Source: an uncultured bacterium (GTDB lineage: Bacteria > Bacteroidota > Bacteroidia > CAILMK01). From it: a stretch of 8,650 nt of DNA. The stretch is from NCBI GenBank assembly GCA_903835275.1, contig CAILMK010000746.1, positions 1 to 8,650 of the forward strand. Reading direction: 5' to 3'. The translations under genes and the position numbers were made by a program. Under the pieces are notes generated by a model. The model ran no database searches. It was not told the DNA's origin and was given only the letters and a program-made list of their open reading frames with translations. Numbering within the stretch: the first letter of the stretch is position 1; every line of letters starts with the position of its first letter. Positions 1 to 7,405 of this stretch are shown in pieces.

Positions 1-125
1 CACGGCTTTTAAGCCGTGGAGAAAGATTCAACCAGAGCTTCGGGCTTCAGCCCAAAAAGGAACAAAATCTTGGGCTAAAGCCCCTGAAAGAATGTGCATC
101 CTAATCCACGCCTTAAAAGGCGTGG
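1..125. repeat. Cluster of four short palindromes upstream of fumC
   Basis: Four inverted repeats stand in a row, each with a two-base centre. Arms are 1-8/11-18 (CACGGCTT, centre TT), 42-46/49-53 (GGGCT, centre TC), 72-76/79-83 (GGGCT, centre AA) and 106-114/117-125 (CCACGCCTT, centre AA). The outer two resemble each other (CACGSC arms) and enclose the two GGGCT palindromes, so the array is itself roughly symmetrical. The array may continue to the left of the window. No reading frame of note runs through it. Short GC-rich palindromes of this kind are common between genes in Bacteroidota and resemble REP elements mobilised by RAYT transposases. That assignment is inference, since no transposase gene is present here. 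Confidence 0.75.
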
Positions 126-208
126 CAATCCATATCAAAAGTTAACCGCTTTAAAAACCTAAAAATATATTTTCCCCTTTAGCGTTACAAGGGTCGCCCT
201 AGTGTTCT

Positions 209-216
209 TATCTTTG
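209..216 (+). promoter_or_regulatory. Bacteroidota-type -7 box of the fumC operon
   Basis: TATCTTTG matches the TAnnTTTG consensus of the Bacteroidota primary sigma factor at every fixed position. A weak upstream match (TTAC, 185-188) lies 20 bp before it, about the expected spacing. Transcription would start near 221-225, giving a leader of only about 10-15 nt, A/T-rich and without a Shine-Dalgarno sequence, ahead of the ATG at 236. Confidence 0.6.
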
Positions 217-235
217 CAGCAAATTTTTATTTTTT

Positions 236-1630
236 ATGAATTTCAGGATTGAAAAGGACAGTATCGGGGAAATTGAAGTACCTGCGGATAAATATTGGGC
301 GGCACAAACACAACGTTCCATGGAAAACTTCAAGATTGGCGGCAACCTTATGCCTATTGAGGTGATCCATAGCATGGCAATACTTAAAAAAGCGGTGGCA
401 ATAGCCAATTCCGAGCTGGGTGTCCTGCCAAAGGAAAAGGCTGAAATAATAGGAAAGGTGGCTGATGAGATCATTGCAGGAAAACTTGACAACCAGTTTC
501 CACTCGTGGTTTGGCAAACGGGTTCCGGGACACAAACCAATATGAACCTCAATGAAGTTATTGCCAACAGGGCACATGTACTTGGTGGCGGCAAGCTGGA
601 CGATGCAAAAAAGAGCATCCATCCCAATGACGATGTAAATAAATCTCAATCCAGTAACGATACCTTCCCAACCGCCATGCACATTGCGGCATACGTTTAT
701 GTGGCGGAACAAACCATCCCCAAGATAAAGATACTTCGTGATACCATACACGCCAAGGCAGAACGCTTCACTGATATTGTAAAGATAGGACGCACCCACT
801 TTATGGATGCCACTCCCCTTACACTCGGTCAGGAGTTTTCAGGATATGTTTCCCAGCTGGATCACAGCGTCCGTGCCCTTCACAAGGCACTGGAAGCCGT
901 TGCGGAGCTAGGAATCGGCGGCACTGCCGTTGGTACAGGATTGAATACTCCGAAGGGCTTTGACGTGCTTACAGTAAAACACATCGCGAAAATGACGGGC
1001 CATCCTTTCATTCCTGCAGAAAATAAATTTGAATCCCTCGCGGCACATGATGCCATGGTGGAACTTTCCGGCGCGCTAAAACGTACAGCAGTATCACTCA
1101 TGAAAATTGCAAACGATATCAGGATGCTGAGTAGCGGGCCGCGCTGCGGAATCGGTGAAATAACCATTCCAGCCAATGAACCCGGTTCTTCCATCATGCC
1201 GGGCAAGGTAAACCCTACCCAGTGCGAAGCCATGACCATGGTTTGCGCGCAGGTTATTGGCAATGACGTGGCAGTTACCGTTGGTGGCATGAGCGGTCAC
1301 TTTGAACTGAACGTATTCAAGCCTGTGATGCTTTTCAACGTGCTTAATTCAGCGCGCCTTTTGGGAGATGCCTGCCTTTCCTTTAATGAGCATTGCGCCC
1401 TCGGCATAGAACCGAACCTGGAACGCATAAAAATGCACGTGGATAATTCGCTTATGCTGGTGACTGCACTGAATACCCATATCGGTTATGATAATGCCGC
1501 CAAGATAGCCAAGACAGCCTACAATGAAGGAACTACACTTAAAGAGGCAGCGTTGAAATTAAAGCTTCTCACGTCTGAACAATTTGATGAGTGGGTAAAA
1601 GCGGAAGACATGGTTTCCGGATTGAATTAA
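236..1630 (+). CDS. fumC: Class II fumarate hydratase
   Basis: Fumarase of the iron-independent class II family, which interconverts fumarate and L-malate in the TCA cycle as a cytosolic homotetramer. Its 464 residues compare with about 467 in E. coli FumC, and the numbering of key residues coincides. Visible landmarks are GSGTQTN (96-102), [14 protein letters not shown] starting at His129 (the B-site histidine), GRTH ending at catalytic His188, and the superfamily signature [10 protein letters not shown] (317-326) containing the catalytic-loop Ser318. The C-terminal part (ALNTHIGYD and beyond) is also conserved. The start at 236 gives the standard N-terminus ([23 protein letters not shown]) and sits just after the promoter. 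It is the first gene of an apparent operon: the next start is 16 bp after its stop codon. It looks intact. An aspartase or other superfamily member is unlikely given the close FumC match. Confidence 0.97.
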   Translation: MNFRIEKDSIGEIEVPADKYWAAQTQRSMENFKIGGNLMPIEVIHSMAILKKAVAIANSELGVLPKEKAEIIGKVADEIIAGKLDNQFPLVVWQTGSGTQTNMNLNEVIANRAHVLGGGKLDDAKKSIHPNDDVNKSQSSNDTFPTAMHIAAYVYVAEQTIPKIKILRDTIHAKAERFTDIVKIGRTHFMDATPLTLGQEFSGYVSQLDHSVRALHKALEAVAELGIGGTAVGTGLNTPKGFDVLTVKHIAKMTGHPFIPAENKFESLAAHDAMVELSGALKRTAVSLMKIANDIRMLSSGPRCGIGEITIPANEPGSSIMPGKVNPTQCEAMTMVCAQVIGNDVAVTVGGMSGHFELNVFKPVMLFNVLNSARLLGDACLSFNEHCALGIEPNLERIKMHVDNSLMLVTALNTHIGYDNAAKIAKTAYNEGTTLKEAALKLKLLTSEQFDEWVKAEDMVSGLN

Positions 1631-1646
1631 TAATACTCATAATACT

Positions 1647-1823
1647 ATGAAAAATAACACACCCCGCAAAGGGAAATATCTATTGCCTATCGGACTTGCC
1701 ATCCTTGGCATTGCAGCAGCGGTTGCTGTTACAATTGTTCTCCTGAAACAACAGGAAGAAGATGAACATGAAGCTGAAAGGGATGTGGAAAATTACGACA
1801 TGAAAAATGTCCCTGTATTGTAG
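1647..1823 (+). CDS. 58-residue single-pass membrane protein, unknown function
   Basis: A short ORF from ATG at 1647 to TAG at 1821-1823. The protein has a basic N-terminus (MKNNTPRKGK), one hydrophobic segment at about residues 11-33 (YLLPIGLAIL through VTIVLL), then a strongly charged, mainly acidic tail starting KQQEEDEHEAERD. The charge pattern predicts an N-in orientation with the acidic tail outside the cytoplasm. It begins 16 bp after the fumC stop, and its last 17 bases overlap the start of the PagL-like gene in another frame, an arrangement typical of translational coupling. There is no lipobox. No family is recognised. The alternative is that the stretch is only a spacer leading into the downstream gene, but the coherent membrane-protein layout, tight spacing and absence of another gene here favour a real one. 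Confidence 0.6.
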   Translation: MKNNTPRKGKYLLPIGLAILGIAAAVAVTIVLLKQQEEDEHEAERDVENYDMKNVPVL

Positions 1824-2937
1824 GATATATACGGGTATTATTACCCTGTTTATTCTTACTTCACTCACTAGTGGGGCTACTTCCATTGATAGCGGAAATA
1901 TTCATGCTCCCGTTTCCTCCGCTTCGTGGTTTATTGGTGCAAAATATTATGGAGGCTATACCTTCTCGCCCTACGAACGCATATCCAATCTTGAAGCACA
2001 TACCCGCGGACTTGAAGTCCTTATATCACGCAAAACTTTTGGAAAACGTACCTGGGAACAAATTAATGGCTACCCACGCATCGGACTTGCCATCGATTAT
2101 ATCGACCTAGGCAAGCCCGAGCTTGCCGGACAGGTATATGCCATTATTCCGCATTTGCAATGGACTCTTTTTGGCAAAAACTCCTCTGTACTTGCACTCA
2201 GATTTGGCACAGGTTTAGGTTACTTTAACACCGTATTTAATCCCATTACCAATTACAGGGATAAAGCCATCAGTACACCATTCAATGCCTGCCTGCAACT
2301 CAATCTGGTTTATACAAAACGAATTTTTAAATATGCCGAACTGAATGCGGGAATCGGATTAACGCATTTTTCCAATGGCTCAATCCGCGTGCCGAATAGC
2401 GGCATAAATATTCCCGCCATCTTTGCCGGGGCAAATTATATTCTCTTCAAACCCGAAACGCATATTCAGCGTCCCGCGGAAGAACTTAAACCAAAAAAGA
2501 AAGATTATTTTTACGCTTATTCCGCAATAAGTTTTGAAACACGCGGATTTGACCGGGAGGAACATTATACCATTTACTCCCTGTCCGCAATCTATGGAAG
2601 GCAAATATCTCCCATCAGCAAACTGGGCATAGGGATGGATTTTTTCTATGATAAAACTGTTCCATCGGATAGTCTGGGAAATGTAATTCCGGCAAGGCAT
2701 ATCACCGATCCCCTTGAAATGGGAATTAAAATAGAACATGAACTTTTGATGGGCAAACTGGGGCTTATTACAAATGCCGGAGTTTATATTTATCATCCCA
2801 CTGTAGAGAACGGGCTTTTTTACCAGATCCTCGGATTGAAGTATAATTTCCTCCCAAATTTTTTCGTGGTAACAGCACTAAAAACACATTTCGCCAAAGC
2901 TGATTTTATACAGTTTGGACTGGGTGTGAATTTTTAA
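1807..2937 (+). CDS. PagL-like lipid A deacylase / acyloxyacyl hydrolase-family outer-membrane protein
   Basis: A 376-residue secreted protein, probably an outer-membrane beta-barrel. Residues 1-24 look like a signal peptide (hydrophobic core [12 protein letters not shown], possible cleavage after Ala24). Alternating aromatic/hydrophobic strands follow, and the chain ends in Phe (GLGVNF), a usual beta-barrel terminus. LTHFSNG at 185-191 followed by PNSG at 196-199 matches the PagL/acyloxyacyl hydrolase active-site region: His187 and Ser189 align with His126 and Ser128 of Pseudomonas PagL, and Asn197 with its Asn136. The position of the PagL catalytic Glu140 is Asn201 here. Known PagL enzymes remove the 3-O acyl chain of lipid A and are about 150 residues when mature. 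This protein is over twice as long, as is usual for Bacteroidota members. ATG 1807 is the only sensible start and overlaps the preceding small gene. The family assignment is fairly secure, but enzyme activity is uncertain. Confidence 0.7.
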   Translation: MSLYCRIYTGIITLFILTSLTSGATSIDSGNIHAPVSSASWFIGAKYYGGYTFSPYERISNLEAHTRGLEVLISRKTFGKRTWEQINGYPRIGLAIDYIDLGKPELAGQVYAIIPHLQWTLFGKNSSVLALRFGTGLGYFNTVFNPITNYRDKAISTPFNACLQLNLVYTKRIFKYAELNAGIGLTHFSNGSIRVPNSGINIPAIFAGANYILFKPETHIQRPAEELKPKKKDYFYAYSAISFETRGFDREEHYTIYSLSAIYGRQISPISKLGIGMDFFYDKTVPSDSLGNVIPARHITDPLEMGIKIEHELLMGKLGLITNAGVYIYHPTVENGLFYQILGLKYNFLPNFFVVTALKTHFAKADFIQFGLGVNF

Positions 2938-3743
2938 TACTGCTCACCTACATTCGGAAAATCTTTTGATTTTACATCCTTGACGTAATTGCCTACGGCT
3001 CCGTTTATTTCCTCCGCAAGATTCAAATAGCGGCGAAGAAAACGCGGTGAAAATTCAGCCGTCAAACCGAGCATATCATGCAATACCAATACTTGGCCAT
3101 CCACTCCTGAACCTGCACCTATTCCAATAGTTGGTATACTCAAGGAGGCCGTAACCTTTGCAGCCAGTTCCGCAGGGATCTTTTCCATCACCAGTCCGAA
3201 GCAGCCTGCTTCCTGCAATACCAATGCATCCGCAAGTAATTTTTCTGCTTCTTCTTCTTCGCGCGCGCGGACATTATAGGTACCGAATTTATAAATGGAT
3301 TGTGGGGTTAATCCCAGATGCCCCATCACAGGTACACCGGAAGAAATGATGCGTACCACACTTTCCCTGACCTCTGCGCCGCCTTCCAGTTTTACAGCGT
3401 GTGCTCCGCTTTCCTTCATGATACGGATCGTGGAATCAAGTGCTGTCTTGGAATTCCCCTGGTAAGAACCGAAGGGAAGATCCACAATCACCAGTGCCCT
3501 TTCCACGGCACGCACCACTGACGATGCGTGATAGATCATCTGGTCCAGTGTAATGGGAAGTGTAGTGATATGTCCCGCCATCACATTGGATGCCGAATCA
3601 CCTACAAGTATCACATCGATGCCAGCACCGTCAACGATCTTTGCAAGGGTATAATCATACGCAGTGAGCATGGCAATTTTTTCACCATTTTCCTTCATTT
3701 CCTGAAGTACGCGTGTTGTTATTTTCTTATACTTATGATTCAT
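2934..3743 (-). CDS. panB: 3-methyl-2-oxobutanoate hydroxymethyltransferase (ketopantoate hydroxymethyltransferase)
   Basis: PanB transfers a hydroxymethyl group from 5,10-methylene-tetrahydrofolate to alpha-ketoisovalerate, giving ketopantoate, the first committed step towards pantothenate and coenzyme A. It is a cytosolic Mg-dependent TIM-barrel enzyme. The 269 residues match the family length (E. coli 264). Seen in order are [11 protein letters not shown] (25-35), VGDS with metal ligand Asp49, VDLPFGSY with Asp88, VKLEGG with Lys118 and Glu120, [10 protein letters not shown] (140-149), catalytic-type Glu187 in LVMEKIP, and IGIGAG (206-211). These correspond to E. coli Asp45, Asp84, Lys112, Glu114 and Glu181. 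It starts 26 bp after the stop of the coiled-coil gene on the same strand and probably shares its transcript. The gap has no convincing TAnnTTTG box. Its stop codon overlaps that of the convergent PagL-like gene by four bases (TTAA). panC and panD are not in the window. Confidence 0.97.
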   Translation of the reverse strand: MNHKYKKITTRVLQEMKENGEKIAMLTAYDYTLAKIVDGAGIDVILVGDSASNVMAGHITTLPITLDQMIYHASSVVRAVERALVIVDLPFGSYQGNSKTALDSTIRIMKESGAHAVKLEGGAEVRESVVRIISSGVPVMGHLGLTPQSIYKFGTYNVRAREEEEAEKLLADALVLQEAGCFGLVMEKIPAELAAKVTASLSIPTIGIGAGSGVDGQVLVLHDMLGLTAEFSPRFLRRYLNLAEEINGAVGNYVKDVKSKDFPNVGEQY

Positions 3744-3769
3744 TTCCGGATTATTAAATGTTTAAAAAA

Positions 3770-5392
3770 CTATTTGGTGGCAGGTTTTGCAGCCGGCGTA
3801 ACAGGGGTGCTTTTTTGCTTCGGATCTGTTTTTGTATTCTGGGAAGATTTGGGGTCAGCCTTGGTATTTTGAACAGGCTTCGGAGGTACTGCTTTAGCCT
3901 TTAGTTTATCTTCCAGTTCCTTTATTTTCTTCGTCAGTTCATCATTCTTTTTTTGTTCATTTTTCAGATCATCGCTCAGAACAATTATTATATCGCCATC
4001 CTTGGCTTTTGCAATATTTTGCTTCAAACCTTTCAGGTCAGAATTTTCTTCCTTCAGCTTTTCGTTATCCTTTGTGAGGATCTCATTTTTGTTTTTTTCA
4101 ATATCGAGGTCAGTCTTTAGCTTTACATCCAGATACTTATTGATGTATGCCTGCAACTCTTCATTTTTCATCTTCACCTGCTTCAATTCAGCAGATAAAT
4201 TTTCGTTTTCTTTTTTCAGTTTCATTGCTTCCCTCCTGCTGTCGCCAAGGGCAATACTCAGGGTGGTGATATCCTTGGTGCTATCCTTAACCGCAGGTTG
4301 CAAATCAACGACCTTTGCATCTTTTGAGTTTTTCTGTGCCTGTTTTTTATCGTCCGTCTTAGATGTTTTTTTATCTTTTGTAGTAGAGTTTTTTGTGGAT
4401 TTGGTATCGGCAGGAGGCGCCTTTACTTCAACGGAAGGGCTTGCAGCAGCAACCACAACCGTGGTATCTTTTATAATCGTATCCTTCGCAACTGTTTTCT
4501 GAACAGGCGTTTCTTTTTTCTTTTCTGCAAGCTTTTCTTCCTGCTTTTTCGTTTTTTTATCCTTCGTCTTTTTCTTGTCTTTTTCTTTCGTTGCTTTGGC
4601 AGGAGGCGTTTTCAGTGAAGCCGCAGGATTTCCCGAAACAACTTCTGCAACGGTAGAATCAGGTTTTGGTTTTTCCCGGATTTTCGCAAGCGTATCTGCA
4701 GCAGTTTCCTTTTGCGCTTGGGTTGCTTTCAGGGTAATTGAATCCACAAGCGGCGCACCGGAACCGTAAATATTAAAATCTTCTATCACCGCCTTGGATT
4801 TGCCCGTGAGCATAAAGCCAAATTCCCCGCTGAGTGATTTCAATTTATTATGGTAGGTAATGAGTGGGGCATCATTGAGCTGAATCGAAATTTTCCCGTC
4901 ATCCTGGATCAAAACGATCTTATTATTCATTCCGGCTTTGTTCAGCTTTTTAAATTCCAGCCAGCCACCCATATTCCTGTCCCCGGTAAGTGGGCGCAGG
5001 TTATTCGATTCAAAAATGCAGATCCTGTATCGTTTATCCTTGTCTATCTGCAAAATATAGCCACTTTCCAGCTTTTCCTGCGCACTATACACCAGTCCGA
5101 AGGTGCCTTCACTACCCCGCTGGATGGTCACATTTGTTTCCACTTTGTAAACCTCCGGCCTTTTATCCCATCTAAGAGGGGCATAGGCTTTTTTTGCCGG
5201 ATCCAGGCACTCCAGCAGATAGTGCCCGTCCTCAATAATGAAGTTAAGACCCGAATTATTGATTTGCGGCCAATAGGTCTTATCCATGGGAGTAAAATCA
5301 CAGGAAAAAACTTTTTGTGAAAAATTAGCGTGTTGGGCGTAACTTTGAACCCCGGAAAACAGTATTAGTAGGATGGCTATGAGCTTTCGCAT
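3770..5392 (-). CDS. Secreted modular protein: ConA-like N-terminal domain, Lys/Pro-rich linker, coiled coil
   Basis: A 540-residue exported protein. Residues 1-19 form a clear signal peptide (MRKLIAILLILFSGVQSYA, cleavage before QH) without a lipobox. Residues about 27-212 form a beta-rich globular domain whose pattern (DGHYLLEC, GTFGLVYSAQ, GYILQIDKDKRYRI, GEFGFMLTG, IEDFNIYG) resembles concanavalin-like/DUF1080-type jelly rolls. The resemblance was judged by eye, and no catalytic residues could be assigned. Residues about 215-375 are low-complexity, rich in Lys, Thr, Pro and Ala. Residues about 383-465 and 473-500 are heptad-like coiled coil (LKKENENLSAELKQ, KIKELEDKLKAK). The tail (501-540) is Pro/Lys-rich with a doubled QNTKxDPK unit. 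The highly basic linker could contact peptidoglycan, LPS or nucleic acid, but that is inference. It precedes panB by 26 bp and has its own promoter. A structural or envelope-associated role is more plausible than a pantothenate function. Confidence 0.8.
   Translation of the reverse strand: MRKLIAILLILFSGVQSYAQHANFSQKVFSCDFTPMDKTYWPQINNSGLNFIIEDGHYLLECLDPAKKAYAPLRWDKRPEVYKVETNVTIQRGSEGTFGLVYSAQEKLESGYILQIDKDKRYRICIFESNNLRPLTGDRNMGGWLEFKKLNKAGMNNKIVLIQDDGKISIQLNDAPLITYHNKLKSLSGEFGFMLTGKSKAVIEDFNIYGSGAPLVDSITLKATQAQKETAADTLAKIREKPKPDSTVAEVVSGNPAASLKTPPAKATKEKDKKKTKDKKTKKQEEKLAEKKKETPVQKTVAKDTIIKDTTVVVAAASPSVEVKAPPADTKSTKNSTTKDKKTSKTDDKKQAQKNSKDAKVVDLQPAVKDSTKDITTLSIALGDSRREAMKLKKENENLSAELKQVKMKNEELQAYINKYLDVKLKTDLDIEKNKNEILTKDNEKLKEENSDLKGLKQNIAKAKDGDIIIVLSDDLKNEQKKNDELTKKIKELEDKLKAKAVPPKPVQNTKADPKSSQNTKTDPKQKSTPVTPAAKPATK
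3818..3871 (-). repeat. Coding tandem repeat QNTKxDPK (two copies) in the coiled-coil protein tail
   Basis: Residues 508-515 (QNTKADPK) and 518-525 (QNTKTDPK) of the minus-strand protein repeat with a ten-residue period. Of the seven identical residues, six use different synonymous codons in the two copies (all except Asn). The duplication is therefore old, or the peptide has been held constant by selection. Confidence 0.65.
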
Positions 5393-5432
5393 ATTTTTAC
5401 AGCCTTATCAGGCGTTTAAAGGGTTACAGCTA

Positions 5433-5440
5433 CAAAAATA
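5433..5440 (-). promoter_or_regulatory. Bacteroidota-type -7 box of the coiled-coil/panB operon
   Basis: Read on the minus strand this is TATTTTTG, an exact fit to TAnnTTTG, lying 40 bp before the ATG at 5392. A -33 element at the right distance is poor, though TTCTG lies about 20 bp upstream. It sits in the 72-bp gap between two divergent genes. No equally good box was found on the plus strand for the lipoprotein gene. Confidence 0.5.
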
Positions 5441-5464
5441 GTCATAATCAAAACATATAACAGA

Positions 5465-6520
5465 ATGCGTAAATGCTTTTTATATATTTTCTGCCTTGCC
5501 GGTCTCACCCTCCTGCTTTCCAACTGTAAGACCAGTTTTGATGTGAATGATCCCTGGAAAGAGGAAAATATCATTTATGCCCTGATGACCTCCAAGGATA
5601 GCATAAACACTTATACTTCACAGGGAATTGATTCCGTTTTTAGCGATCCGCAGTATTTCAGAATTACCAAGATGTTCTCCAACCAGAATTCCAATGCCCT
5701 GAGCATTGCTCAGAATCCTGACAGCCTTTATAATAAAAACTGGGTTGTTACCCTGTATGAAGTAAATGGGGGCAACGTTATTAATACTTTTGTTCTCCAA
5801 ACTGACAATACTATCCCAAGGGACCCAGGAGTTTTCGCCTATCCTCACCAAATATTATATAGAACCCCCGGTAATACCTTTAAAATTAACCCGGCATCCA
5901 CTTATAAAATACTGGTGTACGATACTGCAACAAAAATTAAAACTACTGCAGTTACATCTATAGTACAACCTGCTGTTTTTCAATATTATCCGACTGCCAG
6001 CCATCCGCTTTCATTTGTCAGGGGCGATCAACACCACGTACGTACTTGGAATAGCGGTGTAAATGCCCGTTTTTATGACCTCACTTATACTATACATTAT
6101 TTGGAATGGACGGGTAGCAATCAAAATGCTGCTGTTGAAAAAACAATTGACTGGCCACTTTTCAGAAATAATCTTACCAATGATTTAAATGGCGGGCAGA
6201 ATTTTCAGGATGAAGTGGATGGTGGAGATTTTTATGATAAAATGTCTGCCTCCATACCGGTCAATCCTAATGTAACACGAAGAATGAAAGGCATCGAGGT
6301 TACCGTAGCTTCCGGTGGTGAGGATTTTTATACCTATATTCAGGTTAATAGCCCAAGCCTGGGTATTACGCAGAAAAAAACAGACTTCACCAATGTAACC
6401 AATGGATATGGAGTTTTTTCCAGCCGGGCTGAAACCAAATATTTCCTGCCCGTTGATGTGGAGACCATAAATACTCTGATCAATACCCAGCCAACCAATA
6501 CCCTCGGATTCATTAAGTAA
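5465..6520 (+). CDS. Probable DUF4249-like surface/periplasmic lipoprotein
   Basis: A 351-residue lipoprotein. The N-terminus (MRKCFLYIFCLAGLTLLLSNC) has a basic start, a hydrophobic core and a lipobox-like LSNC, so signal peptidase II would cleave before Cys21, leaving a lipidated CKTSFDVND terminus. The mature part is beta-rich with many Asn, Thr and Tyr residues. Residues about 33-170 could be an immunoglobulin-like strand domain (NWVVTLYEVNGG, YKILVYDTATK). Near the C-terminus FTNVTNGYGVFSSR (308-321) resembles the phrase that closes Bacteroidota DUF4249 proteins, which often sit beside TonB-dependent receptors. No such receptor is visible here, so it appears as an orphan. It is transcribed divergently from the coiled-coil gene, and the following sod gene has its own promoter 33 bp beyond its stop codon. 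The lipoprotein call is strong, the family call moderate, and the ligand unknown. Confidence 0.7.
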   Translation: MRKCFLYIFCLAGLTLLLSNCKTSFDVNDPWKEENIIYALMTSKDSINTYTSQGIDSVFSDPQYFRITKMFSNQNSNALSIAQNPDSLYNKNWVVTLYEVNGGNVINTFVLQTDNTIPRDPGVFAYPHQILYRTPGNTFKINPASTYKILVYDTATKIKTTAVTSIVQPAVFQYYPTASHPLSFVRGDQHHVRTWNSGVNARFYDLTYTIHYLEWTGSNQNAAVEKTIDWPLFRNNLTNDLNGGQNFQDEVDGGDFYDKMSASIPVNPNVTRRMKGIEVTVASGGEDFYTYIQVNSPSLGITQKKTDFTNVTNGYGVFSSRAETKYFLPVDVETINTLINTQPTNTLGFIK

Positions 6521-6553
6521 TAATTCGTTTATACCGCGGAAACTAAATTCTGT

Positions 6554-6561
6554 TAACTTTG
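6554..6561 (+). promoter_or_regulatory. Bacteroidota-type -7 box of the superoxide dismutase gene
   Basis: TAACTTTG fits TAnnTTTG exactly, 44 bp before the ATG at 6606, giving an A/T-rich leader of roughly 38 nt. The -33 region near 6528-6531 (TTTA) is only a weak match. No clear inverted repeat suggesting an OxyR, PerR or Fur operator was seen in the gap. Confidence 0.55.
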
Positions 6562-6605
6562 TTTCTCAAATTGTATTTACCTCTAACAATTAAAATATAC
6601 TGATT

Positions 6606-7211
6606 ATGGCATTCAAATTACCCGACCTTCCTTATGCATACAATGCGCTGGAGCCAAACATTGACGCCCGCACTATGGAAATCCATCATACAAAGCATCA
6701 CAAGGCTTATACTGATAACCTCAATAAAGCCATTGAAGGCAAGCCTGAGGACAATATGTCCATCGAGGATATTCTGAAAAACATTACCAACTATCCTCCT
6801 GTGATCCGCAATAATGGCGGTGGCTATTGGAACCATTGCATGTTCTGGGAAATCATGACCCCGAATGGCGGCGGTGCTCCTTCGGGTGCAGTGGCTGATG
6901 CCATTAACAGCAGCTTCGGTTCCTTTTATAAAATGAAGGAGGAATTCAATGCTGCCGGTACTACACGTTTCGGTTCCGGATGGGCATGGCTTTGCAAACA
7001 AGCCGATGGCAGCCTGAAGATATGCTCTACACCCAACCAGGATAATCCCTTAATGAATATAGAAGGCAGTTGCGGTGGAACTCCTATCCTTTGTCTGGAC
7101 GTTTGGGAACACGCTTATTATCTCAACTATCAAAACCGCCGTCCTGATTATATTGCAGCATTCTGGAATGTTGTAAACTGGGAAGAAGTTGCGAAGAGAT
7201 TCGGCAAATAA
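6606..7211 (+). CDS. sodA: Superoxide dismutase, Mn/Fe family (Mn-type residues)
   Basis: Cytosolic enzyme converting superoxide to hydrogen peroxide and oxygen; 201 residues is the usual length and there is no signal peptide. The four metal ligands are visible: His27 (EIHHTKHH), His77 (GGGYWNH), and Asp165 and His169 in the DVWEHAYY signature (165-172). The outer-sphere residues favour manganese: Gly73 occupies the position where Fe enzymes carry Gln, and Gln145 in TPNQDNP supplies the Mn-type glutamine. Bacteroidota members can accept both metals, so sodA rather than sodB is a moderate call. Five cysteines are present (78, 130, 140, 156, 163), and Cys163 replaces a residue that is normally Gly, Thr or similar just before ligand Asp165. 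The gene looks monocistronic, with its own promoter and a strong terminator 28 bp after the stop codon. Confidence 0.96.
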   Translation: MAFKLPDLPYAYNALEPNIDARTMEIHHTKHHKAYTDNLNKAIEGKPEDNMSIEDILKNITNYPPVIRNNGGGYWNHCMFWEIMTPNGGGAPSGAVADAINSSFGSFYKMKEEFNAAGTTRFGSGWAWLCKQADGSLKICSTPNQDNPLMNIEGSCGGTPILCLDVWEHAYYLNYQNRRPDYIAAFWNVVNWEEVAKRFGK

Positions 7212-7239
7212 TATACCTGAAATTAATTTTTCCAATAAT

Positions 7240-7268
7240 GCGAGGGGTATAAAACCCCTCGCTTTTTT
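7240..7268 (+). terminator. Rho-independent terminator of the sod gene
   Basis: A perfect 9-bp stem (GCGAGGGGT at 7240-7248 with ACCCCTCGC at 7254-7262) and a five-base loop (ATAAA) are followed at once by six T residues (7263-7268). This is a textbook intrinsic terminator on the plus strand. Confidence 0.9.
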
Positions 7269-7289
7269 ATACAAAAAGAAATTTCTTCA

Positions 7290-7377
7290 AAAAATCGAAG
7301 ATTTTTAAATTTCCCCACTGCGGAACGTCCCGACCATTCGGGATTTTTAGGAGGGGTGCCCTTTAGGGCGGGGTGGT
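7290..7377. repeat. Second intergenic palindrome cluster, before the alpha/beta hydrolase
   Basis: Three different inverted repeats fill the gap after the sod terminator. AAAAATC/GATTTTT has arms 7290-7296/7300-7306 with centre GAA. TCCCGA/TCGGGA has arms 7328-7333/7338-7343 with centre CCAT and is followed by five T residues, so it could be a weak extra plus-strand terminator. GCCCT/AGGGC has arms 7358-7362/7365-7369 with centre TT and is set between G-rich flanks (GGAGGGGT and GGGGTGG). The last recalls G-rich palindromic repeats seen between genes in Bacteroidota. That resemblance is from memory and inference, not a search. Confidence 0.65.
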
Positions 7378-7405
7378 TAAACGGCAGCAAAAATTAAATC
7401 TTCAA

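Noticed and set aside
1..125. Possible CRISPR array from spaced palindromic repeats
   Set aside because: The units differ in sequence, are only 12-20 bp, have irregular spacing and no cas genes are nearby.
227..799. Open frame of 190 codons on the minus strand inside fumC
   Set aside because: It lies wholly antisense to a well-supported enzyme and shows no recognisable protein features.
797..814. Met190 in the fumarase [10 protein letters not shown] motif, where E. coli FumC has Gln
   Set aside because: Met at this position occurs in other class II fumarases (for example mycobacterial ones), so it is not a sign of altered function.
4002..4502. A 166-codon Phe/Ser-rich open frame on the plus strand
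   Set aside because: It is the reverse complement of the Lys-rich coding strand of the coiled-coil protein. Lys codons read backwards give Phe/Leu/Ser-rich frames without stops.
5393..5464. Plus-strand promoter for the lipoprotein gene
   Set aside because: No TAnnTTTG match on the plus strand in this gap; only AT-rich sequence, so no site is called.
7373..7405. GTG start adding 11 residues to the alpha/beta hydrolase
   Set aside because: The GTG lies in the G-rich flank of a palindromic repeat, the extra residues are not family-like, and ATG 7406 gives the YbfF length of 254.
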